A stretch of DNA of 64,000 nt from contig OX463846.1 of NCBI GenBank assembly GCA_949825065.1, positions 14,104,046 through 14,168,045 on the forward strand, in the 5' to 3' direction. This DNA is from Odontocerum albicorne. Its lineage: Eukaryota; Arthropoda; Insecta; Trichoptera; Odontoceridae. A model generated the notes under the pieces. It was given only the letters and a program-made list of their open reading frames with translations, was not told the origin of the DNA and ran no database searches. This document shows, piece after piece, positions 9,643 through 20,860 of this stretch. A program made the position numbers and the translations under genes. Numbering within the stretch: position 1 is the first letter of the stretch; the number at the start of each line of letters is the position of its first letter.

Positions 9643-10185
9643 CTGTGATGTGTAACTAGTACACATTGCTTCTAAAAACTTTAATATCTCTATAAATATA
9701 ATAAACAGTGAGATCGGATTTTAGGTATTCCTCCGTAATACATTTTGAATGAAACAATAATATAAATAATAATTTGACACTTATCTGTCACATCAGATAT
9801 ATTTTGTGAAAATCGGGAATAAATTCATCAATACAATCAAACATGTGCCAGTGTGTGACGTAGGTATACCTATTCATTCTAAAAAAAACACTATGGGTGA
9901 GGAAGCGACGCTATTCACGTCTCGCTCTCACTCTACTTCGGTATATGGGAATGCAAGAAATAGAATCTCAGTTCGCAATTGTGTTTCTTCCTTCGAGGTA
10001 TAACAGACCGAGACCGAGTCCCGTCTCAGTTCTCAGAAGCTCTGGGGCCTCCATTTGAGGTGGTCTCTTCGCCCGTTTTATGAACGTCGGCCGATGTTTT
10101 TTTCATGTTTTCAGCAATTAAATTACAATTATTATCACTTTTGACTTCAAATTTAAGTAATTTAAGCGATTGGCTGTGAATATTC
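9643..10185. other. Unrecognised sequence between two LINE-A relics
   Basis: It includes a less A/T-rich patch (9880-10080) rich in GTCTC/GAGAC. No domain or repeat recognised. It could be an insertion separating the LINE pieces, but no target duplication was seen. Confidence 0.35.
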
Positions 10186-10470
10186 TTACTTTTCCAATTT
10201 TAAATCGCTCATTTTCACATGTGTATTGAATACACAGCACCGGAAAGCGCGGATTTTTTTTAGCACAGGAAGGGAAAGGTTAAATAGTATCATCATAGCT
10301 GATTTGTATACTGTCCAGTTCGAGTATATATGTTTTAGTGCCACATTGACATTCTTTACTAACGTTACAAGCCGTTCTAAATCCCTCTTAATTCTTCCAC
10401 CATCTGAGAAAATACTACCCAAATAGCAGAATTCCTCAACTTTCTCCAATCTCTCATTCTAATCATTTTC
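10186..10470 (-). pseudogene. LINE-A relic (thumb region of RT)
   Basis: An 87-residue open stretch begins MEKVEEFCYLGSIFSDGGRI and continues KRDLERLVTLVKNVNVALKH. VEEFCYLGS followed by a helix of this kind is the standard region after the RT palm in many LINEs. The frame then loses the expected MYGCE motif and runs into unrelated residues. Confidence 0.65.
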
Positions 10471-11230
10471 TGACGAATCCACATTTCGAATGCTTATTTA
10501 CCATTCCGTTCTTCATGGTTCATGTTTCAATGCAGTAAAGTAAAATGGCTCATATATGTATCTAACACATTATATTTCAAAAGATATATAAATTCAGAAT
10601 TATTATTTTTATTTGGAAAATGTTGATACTTTATCAGTTCACAGCTCTTCTTTTTTACATCGTCATTTACTGTCCATGCAATGAGATTCTGGAACCAGTT
10701 ACAAATCAATATTTAACTCGCTCTGACCTCGGTATATGTTACTTCAATAAGCGACTGAAAAAAATCCTGATCAGTAATATAACGTGTCTCATTCCTAATT
10801 TTTCTTTCCTTTTCATCATCCCTTCCTGTTATTTGGATTGTTATCTCACTTTTCCTTTTATTATATATATATATATATACTCGTATATGTTCATAAATAA
10901 AAATAAAGAGGTTGCGCCAATGGTTTGAACATTCATCGAATTAACATCTCAAGAATCGTGTGTTAAGTCCGTCGATTTGCCACTCAAGGAAGTGTCGGTG
11001 GTTGTTCAACTGTGCGGTGAGAACTTATCTTTTTTATTATAATATTAGTTTCACAAGGATAAATCATTATTTTGACGTGATTTTGAAAGCTGCTAATTAA
11101 GTTTGCGTGATTAAAGTGTATGATGTGACAGGAGAAGGTCAATTAGAATAAAAACATATTTTAAAAAGCGCAAGTTAGTAAATTATACTAAAGTAATTTT
11201 ATTGTAAAATATAGAAGCGCCATTACAAGG
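10471..11230. other. Unrecognised spacer with (TA)n microsatellite at 10862-10878
   Basis: A 102-residue frame at 10620-10928 is hydrophobic and A/T-driven and shows no domain. The patch 10955-11020 is less A/T-rich but has no detectable function. Confidence 0.35.
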
Positions 11231-11239
11231 ATAAACTGA

Positions 11240-11450
11240 TGAACATATGGGGTTTGTGGTTACTGGAAGCGTAAAAGTCTACAAAAGGAAGAATGCCAAT
11301 GCGTTGGACTTACCAAGTGAGAGATGATACTGGAGTAGCCTTAAGAACTGCCCGTCGAGCAGCGGAGTGCAGAGATGGATGGAGAGGAGTCGTCGGAGGC
11401 TATCATGGGAGTCATGGTGCTCATTTATGAGTTACATGATAGGATGGAGT
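11240..11450 (+). pseudogene. LINE-B relic, extreme C-terminus of a LINE RT protein
   Basis: The frame reads RMPMRWTYQVRDDTGVALR, then TARRAAECRDGWRGVVGGYH. It is the tail GR.P.RW.DQ...G......A.DR..WR typical of several insect LINE families. The same sequence, better preserved around VTGS, occurs on the minus strand at 57970-58200. Confidence 0.6.
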
Positions 11451-11654
11451 AAAGTTAAACATATAAGAACATTGATTTTTTTAAATCTTTTTTTATGGTG
11501 TCGACTCATTTTTATTGAGAAAAAATGAAACGCAAAAAGATAGACGCCATGAATAGGTATTGCTAGTGACGTATTTTGTGTGCACCTTGGAGAGTTTGTA
11601 GGATAGGTTTATAAATTATGGAAGAATATCAAATCTAATAGTGTTATTTGTTAT

Positions 11655-11812
11655 ATCAAACAAGTCATGTTTGTGCTTTCCTGATGATGAGGTGAAAGTC
11701 TTGAAACCGGTAGGGTTATGCCGTTACAAAAAGTGGAATAAACAGTGTTTGATAAAACAAATAACAATATCTTTAAACCTCCACAATGTTAATGTCTTAA
11801 CTATAAATCTAA
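11655..11812 (+). mobile_element. Penelope-like element 3' end
   Basis: It contains the hammerhead-like core, then GTTACAAAAAGTGGAATAAACAGTGTTTG and CTTTAAACCTCCACAATGTTAATG, as at 1540-1796. No coding sequence is left. Only the terminal non-coding part of the element survives. Confidence 0.65.
11678..11715 (+). ncRNA. Hammerhead-ribozyme-like motif (copy B)
   Basis: Core CTGATGA, stem II GAGG/TCTT with TGAAAG loop, core GAAA, stem III ACCGGT, GUA cleavage site and GGG. Stem I here is TTC/GGG, which keeps pairing through G-U wobbles. This copy has the classic U at position 7. Confidence 0.6.
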
Positions 11813-11815
11813 CAG

Positions 11816-13010
11816 TTTTTGTCTTTATTTAAATCAATGAACGCTTTATAGTCAATGACGTGCATCAAGATATTTACACAAAACATATAATTTATAAATA
11901 ATACCAAGGATTATAATCCTGCACAGTTCCGCCAAGCCAGTAGTTCACTGAACATATTACCAATTATACTCAACATATGCCACAAAAATAGAACACTCTT
12001 GCTTCAGTTAATTTAGGTACCTTTATCCTTAACTATGAGCATGACAGTGTTGAACTAAGTATGTCCAAATCTTAGTCAGCTATCACATTGTACTCTAGAC
12101 ATATTGTTACTTTTGGATTATAGAAGCCGATGCTGCTTCTAAATGTAGCTACGCTAAACAGAGCAAAGTTTTCAACTATAGAACTGCGAATTCTCAAGTA
12201 CTTCGTCCATAATATCAGACGGAAAAATATAATGGAAATAATGATGATCTAAGGTAAAATAGAAGGATCCCGCTCACAGAGCAGATCATCAACGCATTTC
12301 TGTAGTGAGATCAATGATCACGACTGCTCTGTAAAAATCATTACAAACCAGTAGAAGAATTATGCAAACTACTTTAGATGTAATAATAACTTCTATCGAC
12401 ACCTCCGAAATATGTGGAGAAATTATCTTCGTTACCTGAAACTTCCTGGAAACAATGGTAGAATGCTGACTAAGCATTCCTCTTCAGCAAGTGATGAATC
12501 AAGATATTAAAGTCAACTGGGCTCTTCTTCTTTCTTATGGTTTCGCTCTCAGAGATAGAGTTTCCGGTTGCTCATCCATTATAGGCTTCAGAAATAGTCT
12601 GATGGATTTTCTTCAGTCTTTGTGGGAATAAATACATTGGACATCCCTCCACATTGAGGCTGACGGTCTGGATCATTCCACATGAGCGCAACATACAATC
12701 AATAAAACTCCACGTATGCAAGGTATGTGGAATGTCACTGTAACCACATCTACCATAAAACGATTCAGATAATTAAGTTGTAGGTCAACTCCTTGGAGAA
12801 GCAACTTAGGATCATTCACACGGTGAAAATTTCTTAGCAAGAACCGATTCCACTGCGGTTACGTGTACTCGTAGGTAGTTGTTTTTTTAGAATGCTTGCA
12901 TATGAGGGATGTAAGAGAAGTGCCTTGAGTCATCTAAGAGAACGTATTCATGCAAAAATTATTTGACCCATAAATACTTCTTTTTGGTTTATTTAAAATG
13001 TCTAATCGGC
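11816..13010. other. Unrecognised region
   Basis: No domain, SINE or LINE similarity was recognised. The 62-residue frame at 12289-12477 (minus) is not supported as a gene. Confidence 0.35.
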
Positions 13011-13015
13011 ATACC

Positions 13016-13095
13016 TCATGCGCTAAAATATAAAGTCAATTAAATGGATATTTCGTCATGCGCTAAAATATAAAGTCAACTAAATGGATATTTCG
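13016..13095 (+). repeat. Direct duplication, 40 bp x 2
   Basis: Two adjacent 40-base units starting TCATGCGCTAAAATATAAAG differ at a single T/C position. Confidence 0.9.
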
Positions 13096-13404
13096 TAATT
13101 AAATTTTATTTTTTTGTTTCAAACAACCCCATCCAAAATAGTGCGATGTTTCCCCGATTGGATGTAATTATGCGAAAAGAACCCAACCTACATTTTACCT
13201 GTTCTGAGATAATTTAAGGAAACATGCAGGTGTTTTCTATGGACTTGTATAAAACACTTTTCATAGGTAGAACTTCATCACGATATACTTATTTATTTGG
13301 TTTGATATTTTTGCACATATAGTAAATGGTAAATTTTTTTTTTATATTTCGAATCAACGAAAAAAAGGGGTTTATTTCAAACACACAAAAATATGTCAAA
13401 ATGT

Positions 13405-13880
13405 AATTCATACCTACCCCTCACGCCATATCCCTGTTGGGGTAGGCAGAGAGGACTGAGCGCCATACTCGACATACATCCTTAGCCTCTTCCATATCAT
13501 ACACCTTCTCATATAACCTCTACGATTTCTCTGACTTTCTACGTTTCCTTCTTTCAGAATATCATTCACTTGATCCAACCTTCCTTTTTTTGCCCTTCCT
13601 CTCATACACCTTCCACTCACATCTGCATTGTATATATTTTTTGTTAGTATTTCTTTATTCATTTGCTCTACATGCCCAAACTATCTCAACGTACTCTTAT
13701 TCATCTTATTTAACACATAATCCTTAAGTTAACATTCATCTTTTATTTTTTCATTCCATATTCTGTCATACATTGTCACTGCGTGTATTTTTCTCAATGC
13801 ACGTAACTCTACAGCATTGTGTCTACGTTTCACGCCCATACATAAAAGTTGGCACGAAAATACTATTAATAAAATGACAA
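13405..13880 (-). pseudogene. LINE-A relic, C-terminal ORF end
   Basis: On the minus strand an 82-residue frame includes GRCMRGRAKKGRLDQVNDIL, KEGNVESQRNRRGYMRRCMI and a terminal SSLPTPTGIW. Decayed MYG..W and DRIWN pieces lie at 13740-13870. It is one of the better-preserved copies of this tail, but frameshifts separate the segments. Confidence 0.65.
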
Positions 13881-13920
13881 TTTATGTGGTGCAGTTTAAA
13901 GAGTATACTCTCCTCAAGGG

Positions 13921-13994
13921 TAATCTGTAAATAATAATGAGTTCGAGTCCCGAGCTGGAACTCGGGACTCGAACTTACTATTATTGACAGATTA
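13921..13994. repeat. 34-bp-arm hairpin with tRNA T-arm-like core
   Basis: Arms 13921-13954 and 13961-13994 are reverse complements with about three mismatches and a 6-base spacer CTGGAA. The inner part, GTTCGAGTCCCGAG, resembles a Pol III B box in both orientations, which suggests an inverted duplication of a tRNA-like or SINE sequence. Confidence 0.75.
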
Positions 13995-14049
13995 AAGATA
14001 TTACAAATTAAATATATATATAAGTTAAATGTAATGATAGGAAAATAGC

Positions 14050-14215
14050 GGCTGCGGACATTATGTTAGGTACTTTCCCATATATGTAAACCATATGCAC
14101 AGAAAATATATTTGGTAAGAAAACCGCAGAAACCAAAAGAAGGCGAACTACAAAGAAACCTTTGTGGTTCTTTCGATATGTGATAGAAACACATTCTTCT
14201 TTAGGTGTAGTGTAG
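14050..14215 (+). repeat. Dispersed repeat R3 (also at 28140-28262 and 58372-58500)
   Basis: GTTAGGTACTTTCCC, TTTGGTAAGAAAACCGCAGAAA and CTACAAAGAAACCTTTG occur in the same order in the other copies. The repeat has no coding potential and its class is unknown. Confidence 0.6.
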
Positions 14216-14539
14216 TGTTTGTGTACTTCTTTCTAGCAGCGATTTAATATGAATCATATCAATGTATTAATATAATGCAAGTTCATAAAATAGTGCGTAT
14301 TGATATCATATGACATGTATAATTCACCATGACTCATTTCGTAGAACAATACACTTCTAAACAAGTTGTATCCTATTTGACATGTGCACTCAAATGGTCA
14401 GTATATCATCGATGTTTGTAAACATCGGACATAAATAAGATCCCTTAAAAAAGTGATATCGTTAATCAGCACAAACGGCACGTTCTACCCTTATTTTTTA
14501 AAAGTATAAGTGTAAGTTCCGCAGCTGAAAAAATCAGTG

Positions 14540-14720
14540 TTCATAGTGGGTAAGGATTATCCAGAAATGGCTTCAAAGGCTTGAAGATGGACAAAGTCGT
14601 CTTAATGATGATCCCAGGTCAGGGAGTCCTGTTAATTTTGACAACCACGCTCTAAAGAGTCTTGTGGTTTTAGAGTCAGAACGCGGATCAGATTGCCACA
14701 TACTTTCCCTTTCCATTTTG
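14540..14720 (+). pseudogene. Mariner transposase relic (DNA-binding region)
   Basis: Frames contain WLQRLEDGQSRLNDDPRSGS and PVNFDNHALKSLVV, matching the R.W...F..G...L.D.PRSGRP segment between the two helix-turn-helix domains of mariner transposases. Both sides are lost and the remaining frame drifts into A/T-rich sequence. Confidence 0.6.
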
Positions 14721-15610
14721 CATTTGTTGTGTTCACACTTCTTTCGAATTTTAATTACGTTTTGTAAAAAATATACGCTGGAAATTAATAAATGGATAAT
14801 TAGTTTTTTTTTTGAGAAAATATTTCCTTTACCTGTTTATGGTACGTATGTAAAATAACTGTAAAATATTCCCTTTACCTGTAACTGTTTACATAAACAT
14901 AAAACGACGAGCTTAACATAATCTCATTAGGTCCTAGACGCATCAAAATAGCCGTCCACTACCGCCGCGTCAGGGGGATAATTATTTTAATAATCGCACC
15001 ATGGTGTGTATATAGACGTTTTATAGCTCCGGCCGATAGGAGTGTGCGATCCAGCTCGAGTTGTAGCTCATTTGTGTAATTATTTTGTAATTTATTGCAC
15101 GGGTTCATGCCCCGGGGTATGCAGTTTAGTATCACGCATGCATAATTCATTCCAGCAACACTAGCAACACTAATTTATACGAGAGATTAAAACTTCTGCA
15201 GAGTTGATGCGAAATTATACAAGGTTCCGGTAAATATATTTTTTGGCGATGTATATTATTTATTAAAAATTACTGTAAACTTCAAGATGCTTCTCAATTA
15301 AGTGTTTTTTTTTAAGAAAAAATAACAAGTAACCTGAAACACTGAAAATAGAACGAATCTAAAATGTATGACATTTCACAGAATATCGTTCCATCTCATT
15401 TTCCTTTTTGAATCCTTTCCTTATCCTTGAACAAATTGCTTTTCACTAATTCTATCATTATTAATAGAGATAAACCATTTATTTCATTTTAATTCTTCAT
15501 AAATTTAAATGTACGTCTTTTTTTGCAAAATCTTTTATAAATTTAAACAGATTAATGTATCCAAGATGAGCTGGTTGGAAGAAAATGCTGCACAACGATA
15601 AACCCGCATG
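14721..15610. other. Spacer with a G+C-richer patch at 14940-15160
   Basis: The patch contains CCACTACCGCCGCGTCAGGG and a near-palindromic GGGTTCATGCCCCGGGG. No gene is visible. It may be regulatory or simply unique sequence. Confidence 0.3.
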
Positions 15611-15619
15611 ATGTGCCTT

Positions 15620-16065
15620 GATAGGTAATAAATTCTTTTTCTGCATCCCGTGGTCAATACAAAGCGTTGTGGTCCTCTGTTATGGTCCAGAACTTAGTGC
15701 ACATTTTTCTCTACCCTTCCTAAATCTGGGGCATGTTGAATGCAGCATTTAAAGAGGATCCTGTTAACTTATTTTTTATGGCTCTCCCATCTTATCGGAG
15801 ACCTTCCTTTTGCTTGTTTTCTTTCAATTGTCCTTGTTAACACCAGCTTCTCGAGATTCTCGTTATTCTTCCTGTAAACATGCCCAGAGTATGTAAGAAT
15901 CATTTCTGCATGTTAATCTCTAATTCTTGAATGATAGAGACGTTGGTGCACTTTTTGTTTATGGGATACGAAATATCTGCCTCCAACATCATATCTCGAA
16001 GATATTAACATGTTTCTTTCCTACTTTCTCTTCGTTCACGATTTCCACTTCATACGATTATAGTA
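15620..16065 (-). pseudogene. LINE-B-type relic, C-terminus of a LINE RT protein
   Basis: Minus-strand frames give YSGHVYRKNNENLEKLVLTR, ERKQAKGRSPIRWESH, and LGRVEKNVH with a final HNALxxDHGMQ-like stretch. These are the zinc-binding FGH...R and GR.P.RW tail motifs. Several frameshifts are present. Confidence 0.6.
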
Positions 16066-18105
16066 CAATGGAGGATGCAAGTGGTTTCGATTGACGAAAT
16101 TTGGTTCTTCTGGACCGGTTCAATATTCTTCAGACTTCGTCACACGTGGTTTATCAGCCTGAAGTTTTCTACCATAATAAATTAGAAATATTGTGATTTA
16201 GATATCTTAAGGTATCACGATTTAATAAAATTGTGTCGTTCTTTATTTCACTCTCTTTTCTTAATTTACAGAGCAACTGATATGTCACCTCGTTTTGAAA
16301 TTCATAATGTAATTGTCCCCAAAATAGAATAAAGCTATAATTGAAAGAAAAACACACGGTTGTTGTTCGGCCTTTTGTATGCATGTTTAGGAGAAAAAAA
16401 ACGTGGCCGACGTATAATTGATATGGTTTTATCTCTCTCTACTAGGTTTTTTCACTTTACTTAATTTAAGATCTGACGTTAAGTTTTGCTTATACGAATT
16501 TGCAATAGCATCATTTTGAAAATTTCTTTGTTTTACTTATTGAATGGGAAGAGTATTATAAGTGAGTACTGAACACTTTTTTAACAGTCAGGAAAGAAAA
16601 TGTGTTATTGAATTGAATATACACGTATATTTTATTTATTGAGGACTGTGAATCTATTCGAGTGAAAACTATAGAGAATGAAGGCTTCAACGCCTTCAAC
16701 ATTTTGGATATAATTTAAGTTAACTTAATACTGCAACAACTCCGAAAAATATTTTCAACTAGTAGAAATAACCGCGAAAATCTTTGAATATATCCAGTCG
16801 TTTTGTTTCACCATTTCAAAACAAAACACAAAATTACTCCGAAATGGTACATTCTTCTACGTCTGTACTATAAGTGATTATAAAATGTATTTATTCATTA
16901 CTCCAAATCTAAGCAAGTGAATAAAATTATTACCAAAATATTTTCTCGTACAACGATTTGAAAATCAGTTAACAATTTATGTACCAGTTTGAGTCTGAAC
17001 AATATTTATGGTGTTGCTTCGCATCGCAAAGGACCGATAAATGATGATACGGCATTGCACTGAATATGAGGGAAATCAGTTAAATCTCGGGGGTTATTAT
17101 TCACCATAAAACTAAACTGTTAAAACAATTTTAAAGTTGTGTTATTTATTAAGCAATCCGGAGTAAACAGCGCGCAGGTAATTAATATATACCCGTTAAT
17201 AGCCTCTTGTTCAGAATGTAAGCGCTATCTCGCCATAACCTCTGGTGATTAATTTATAGTTAATTATTATATGAAGCTGGCAGGTAGTGGGTTTCGTTTG
17301 AATAACTGTGTGTGAATTGTGGGTTGAATAGTAAAATTTTATACTTGTAAATAAATATGTTGTTTCAACTAAATTAAGTAATGTAATGTGTATAAAATAT
17401 ACGTGGTTTGTTTGTAACTGGTAATTGTTAGCCCCTTCGTAAATGCAATAATTAGATTTTGATACATATTACTACACATTATTAGCCATGGATTTATTTA
17501 GAAATTAAAAAAGATAGCTGTTGTATATTTCTATCCACACACACACATATTTTGCTATGCCCAGATTCATAGAATATTTATTATACATACTCTTCTGTTT
17601 ATTATATCATACATATCTGTCTATTTTTTTAAACTATCACGTTACATTATTTCCTCGGTTTTTGGACATGTTAACTTTTCCTTTTTTTCAGACATATATA
17701 TTCGTTTTATAAATCTTTCCCCACTCATTTTTATGACGATAAATCATCACAAGATTCCTTTCATCCTTCAATTTTATACTTTTGAGTGGTATGAATATGC
17801 GATAGAAATTAATAGTTAAGTTCTAAACGAAAAAGAAAAACAAAATTTTAAGGAAACTGAAATTAAAAATATGCTTTTTAAACGGGATATGTGTACAATA
17901 AAATAATAAATAGTTTTTATTTGTTGCCAAATTATGTTCGATAAGGTATGATATACAGTAAGAAGGTTCACATTTGCCCCTCGAAAATGTGGTTCCCAAA
18001 ACTAGAATTGAAAACAATCAATATTATACTCGTAATACAAAGTTTTTGACAAAATGCCGAAAAGTATTAGAAAGTCGGGATCACATACATAGAATTTTTC
18101 GATGT
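16066..18105. other. Unrecognised A/T-rich region
   Basis: Frames such as 16169-16384 (minus) and 17521-17712 (plus) are A/T-driven and lack domains. 16990-17300 is slightly more complex and includes homeodomain-like TAATTA/GATTA words, but without a firm signal. Confidence 0.35.
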
Positions 18106-18109
18106 GTTT

Positions 18110-18385
18110 TGTATGTTAAAAATAGATTTAAGCATTGTTGAAGTTGAAAAAAATACAAATGTAAGGGCAATGTGGTTTGGAAGTGTGAAAGGAATGAACG
18201 AAGAAGGAATAACAAAAAAAAATAAGAATTATATTTTAAAAGAAGGAAAAGTACGAGAAATCGAAGAAGGCACGTGAGAAGGTATGCATGTGCAAAAGGC
18301 GAAATATGTGTCGAGATTGAAAACTAAGGCGCTATGTCATCTCTGCCTAGCCCAGAAGGGAAATTGTGTGATGTTTTAAGGTGTT
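18110..18385 (+). pseudogene. LINE-A relic, C-terminal ORF end
   Basis: It follows the family order: GM-NEE.ITK..., RRHVRRYACAKG-like, and a final RYVISA.PRREI from CTGCCTAGCCCAGAAGGG. Heavily frameshifted. Confidence 0.5.
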
Positions 18386-18429
18386 AAATGGTAGATGGAA
18401 GTTTTAAGGTGTTAAATGGTAGATGGAAG
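18374..18429 (+). repeat. Direct duplication, 28 bp x 2
   Basis: Two identical adjacent copies of a 28-base unit beginning TTTTAAGGTGTTAAATGG. Confidence 0.9.
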
Positions 18430-18569
18430 TTTATCAGGTTCATAATTAATATTATTATTATTTTTTAAACCAAATAAACGAACCCCTACGTTTTCCCTTA
18501 CGAATTCATCTTGTTATATTCGATCGGTTTAAAAACCTTTGGCAAGGAAAAAATCCGGGCATTTATCTA

Positions 18570-18930
18570 ATCATGTCAATGCGAGTAACTATTGAACCAT
18601 CACCAATAGCAGATATCTGGAAACCTGAGGAGCAAGAAGAAGGTATTGCTTGTCAGGGACATGTCAGGGATGATGGATGGCCGCCCCAGATTGTGGCGTG
18701 ACAGTGACAGAGCGCCCTTGTGATTAATATGTTCTGTTCGCACTCCGCTCTTTTTCCTCTCGCCCATTACCCCCGGGCATCCTCGTCCTCACACACCAGG
18801 ACAAAGTTACCGGAGGCTCTAAAGTTCAAGTGCCGTCTCTAATGTCGGACATGGGGGGATGATACGGTGGACAAGTGGATCAAGTTCCGCGCCATTTTAT
18901 CACGGCCGCCTACTTTAAACCAAATTTAAG
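18570..18930. promoter_or_regulatory. Candidate regulatory island with five TGACA motifs
   Basis: This patch is clearly less A/T-rich than its surroundings. TGTCA or TGACA occurs at 18574, 18651, 18662, 18699 and 18705, the last two as TGACAGTGACAG. TGACAG is the core bound by TALE homeodomain proteins (Meis/Homothorax, TGIF). No open frame is present. Regulatory function is an inference. Confidence 0.25.
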
Positions 18931-19450
18931 AAAACCCTGATTAGGAAAATACAGTTTCGTTACTTGATAATAATAGTTTTATTTTTCTCCTCTGTCAATG
19001 AGTAGTCAAATACAGAAAGATAGTTAAATAAAAACAAAGTTGATCTGTTCCAGGTAAATTCAACTGAAACGGAATTTCCTCAATTTGGCCGCTAGAAACT
19101 CGGGTGGTTTTAAAATATTCGTTGATCGATTCACAAAAAATGTTGGTATTTTATGTTATTTTATATATCCACATTAATGTTAAAATAATTTTGTGATTGA
19201 CTATATTTACGGGAAAAAACTTTGTTTTGTTTCAGTTCCATGATCAAGTCCCCCTGTCATTCCATAGATCTATGTAATAGTTCAGTGCCCATCCGAACTA
19301 TGTTCAAAGCACCAATCGATTTTCTATTAACATTTTAACATTTATCTTAAGTTCCTATCAACCATTGTGTCGAGTATTAAAACGTTTAATATTACAATTA
19401 CCACTAAGGTTCAAAAAACTTTGGCCAAACAAATAAGAGCGTGTATAGAC
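18931..19450. other. Unrecognised A/T-rich spacer
   Basis: No repeat or coding similarity recognised. Confidence 0.4.
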
Positions 19451-19454
19451 ACAT

Positions 19455-19690
19455 ATACCAATTGAAGACGTGTTGTTTCGAAATATTAAAAATTGATTGT
19501 ATCAAGTTTCTTTCAAAAGAAAAAGATGTTGTCCATGGAGAGGAATCTTCGTAGACAGCTTCTAAATGCTGTTTAATTTCTTTCAGACTTTTCCCATATT
19601 TAGAAAGAAACTGGATAGCCACGCAATACTGATATTTTTAACATTTCAGAATATTAAGAAACAACACGTCTTCTATCAGCTCTAGTTCAC
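19455..19690. mobile_element. Second mariner-derived foldback
   Basis: GAAGACGTGTTGTTTC at about 19465 and its reverse complement GAAACAACACGTCTTC at about 19660 mark two inverted copies of a mariner 5' end closely related to the 7790-8385 foldback. The left arm keeps only ATCAAGTTTCTTTCAAAAG of the coding start. The right arm keeps about 40 codons. The arms are unequal, so this is an independent rearrangement or a later deletion. Confidence 0.65.
19510..19640 (-). pseudogene. Mariner transposase N-terminus
   Basis: The minus-strand frame VAIQFLSKYGKSLKEIKQHL, then EAVYEDSSPW, is the first helix-turn-helix of a mariner transposase. The frame then crosses into the opposite arm of the foldback and loses similarity. 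Confidence 0.65.
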
Positions 19691-19909
19691 ATATTACTAA
19701 GCGTAAAGGTATCAAATTTTCTGTAACATTACCTAATCATGCGGTTAACGTGGTCAGCATTACATCTACCCATACATGCTCTAAAATGTCTAGATCGGAA
19801 ACTTTTCGTCTGTAGTTCCACTGAGGTCGAAAAATTAATAATTTTATTTCAATATAATAACCCAAACAATGGAGATCGAATTGTTATACCAAACCTTAAG
19901 TAAAATATT

Positions 19910-20015
19910 TTTTTATTCAATACTCTATTGTAAAAACAATCTTGTGGGCGATCTCTTCCAATCAACCAAACAAAAGTAAATAAAGGAAATTACATGGTCG
20001 CAAAAAAATGTTAAA
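19910..20015. repeat. Dispersed repeat shared with 9185-9290
   Basis: CTATTGTAAAAACAATCTTG, GCGATCTCTTCCAATCAACCA and GGAAATTACATGGTCGCAAA align with the 9185 copy. A block of about 10 bp is missing here. Confidence 0.55.
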
Positions 20016-20640
20016 AGGATTATTCATCTTTGTGAAATTTATCAACAAATACATAATAAAAGTAAAAGTGAGATATCATCAATCAAAGGAAAAGGAAGGG
20101 ATGGTGGAGAAGAAATAAAAACAGGAATGAAATACGTCCTATTACTGACGAGACTTTTTTCAGTTGCTTCTTAAAGCATGCCAAGGACGGACCGATTCTA
20201 ACGTTGGTTTGTAACTGGTTCCAAGTCTCACTGCATGGATAGTAAAGGACGCCGTAAAAAGAGAAGAGTCAATCAATAATTCATTATTTAAAAATCGTTT
20301 ATCTCTCAAAAGAATATAATATATCCTGATGGTACGTTTTCGTTGAAAAAATCCCTCATATCGCTATTTACCTATGTTTAAAGAAAAATCTACAACGATA
20401 TGCCGATGTGAAACATTTTAGTATAGATATATTAAAAAAGTTAATTAATTGATAGAATTGATAAAATACGGGGATGATGAGACGGTTTAATTTAAAATAT
20501 ATATTCATTCATTAAAATACCCAAGTCTAAATAAAACACGAACAATTGAATTGATTCAATTTTTAAATTCATATAAGAAATCTTTAATGAATATCATCAT
20601 TTCAAGAGAAAAAGCGTAACGATACATAACCCTTAAAGTT
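20016..20640. other. Unrecognised A/T-rich spacer
   Basis: The short patch 20140-20270 (CATGCCAAGGACGGACCG, TTGTAACTGGTTCCAAGTC) resembles a decayed LINE segment but could not be assigned. Confidence 0.3.
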
Positions 20641-20860
20641 TGCAGGCAACTCAGTGACAGGCATGTGGAAATAAGTGACAGTTCCTGGCAGATAAGGGAT
20701 AGCTGACAGCTGCGGTGTGTCACATCATGCGGGAGTACAGGAGACCAGGGGGGTTGGATGGGGCTGGTGGAAAATGATCATGATTTGCTAATTCCTCTAC
20801 CGCGTTCATATTCATTGGGGGTGTTGACTGGACGGTATAAGCGTCGTGTGAACACTTATG
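20640..20860. promoter_or_regulatory. Candidate regulatory island with four TGACA motifs
   Basis: TGACAG at 20655, 20676 and 20704 and TGTCA at 20718 lie within 70 bases, in a G-rich patch without an open frame. It resembles the islands at 18570, 29390 and 37405. The function is inferred only from motif clustering. Confidence 0.25.

Noticed and set aside
9643..10185. Solo LTR inserted in the LINE-A relic
   Set aside because: CCTGTG/CACAGG-like words occur at both sides, but no TG...CA ends with a clean 4-6-bp duplication could be found.
10620..10928. 102-residue hydrophobic frame as a membrane protein
   Set aside because: Composition follows the local A/T richness, including a TA microsatellite near its end. 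No conserved motif.
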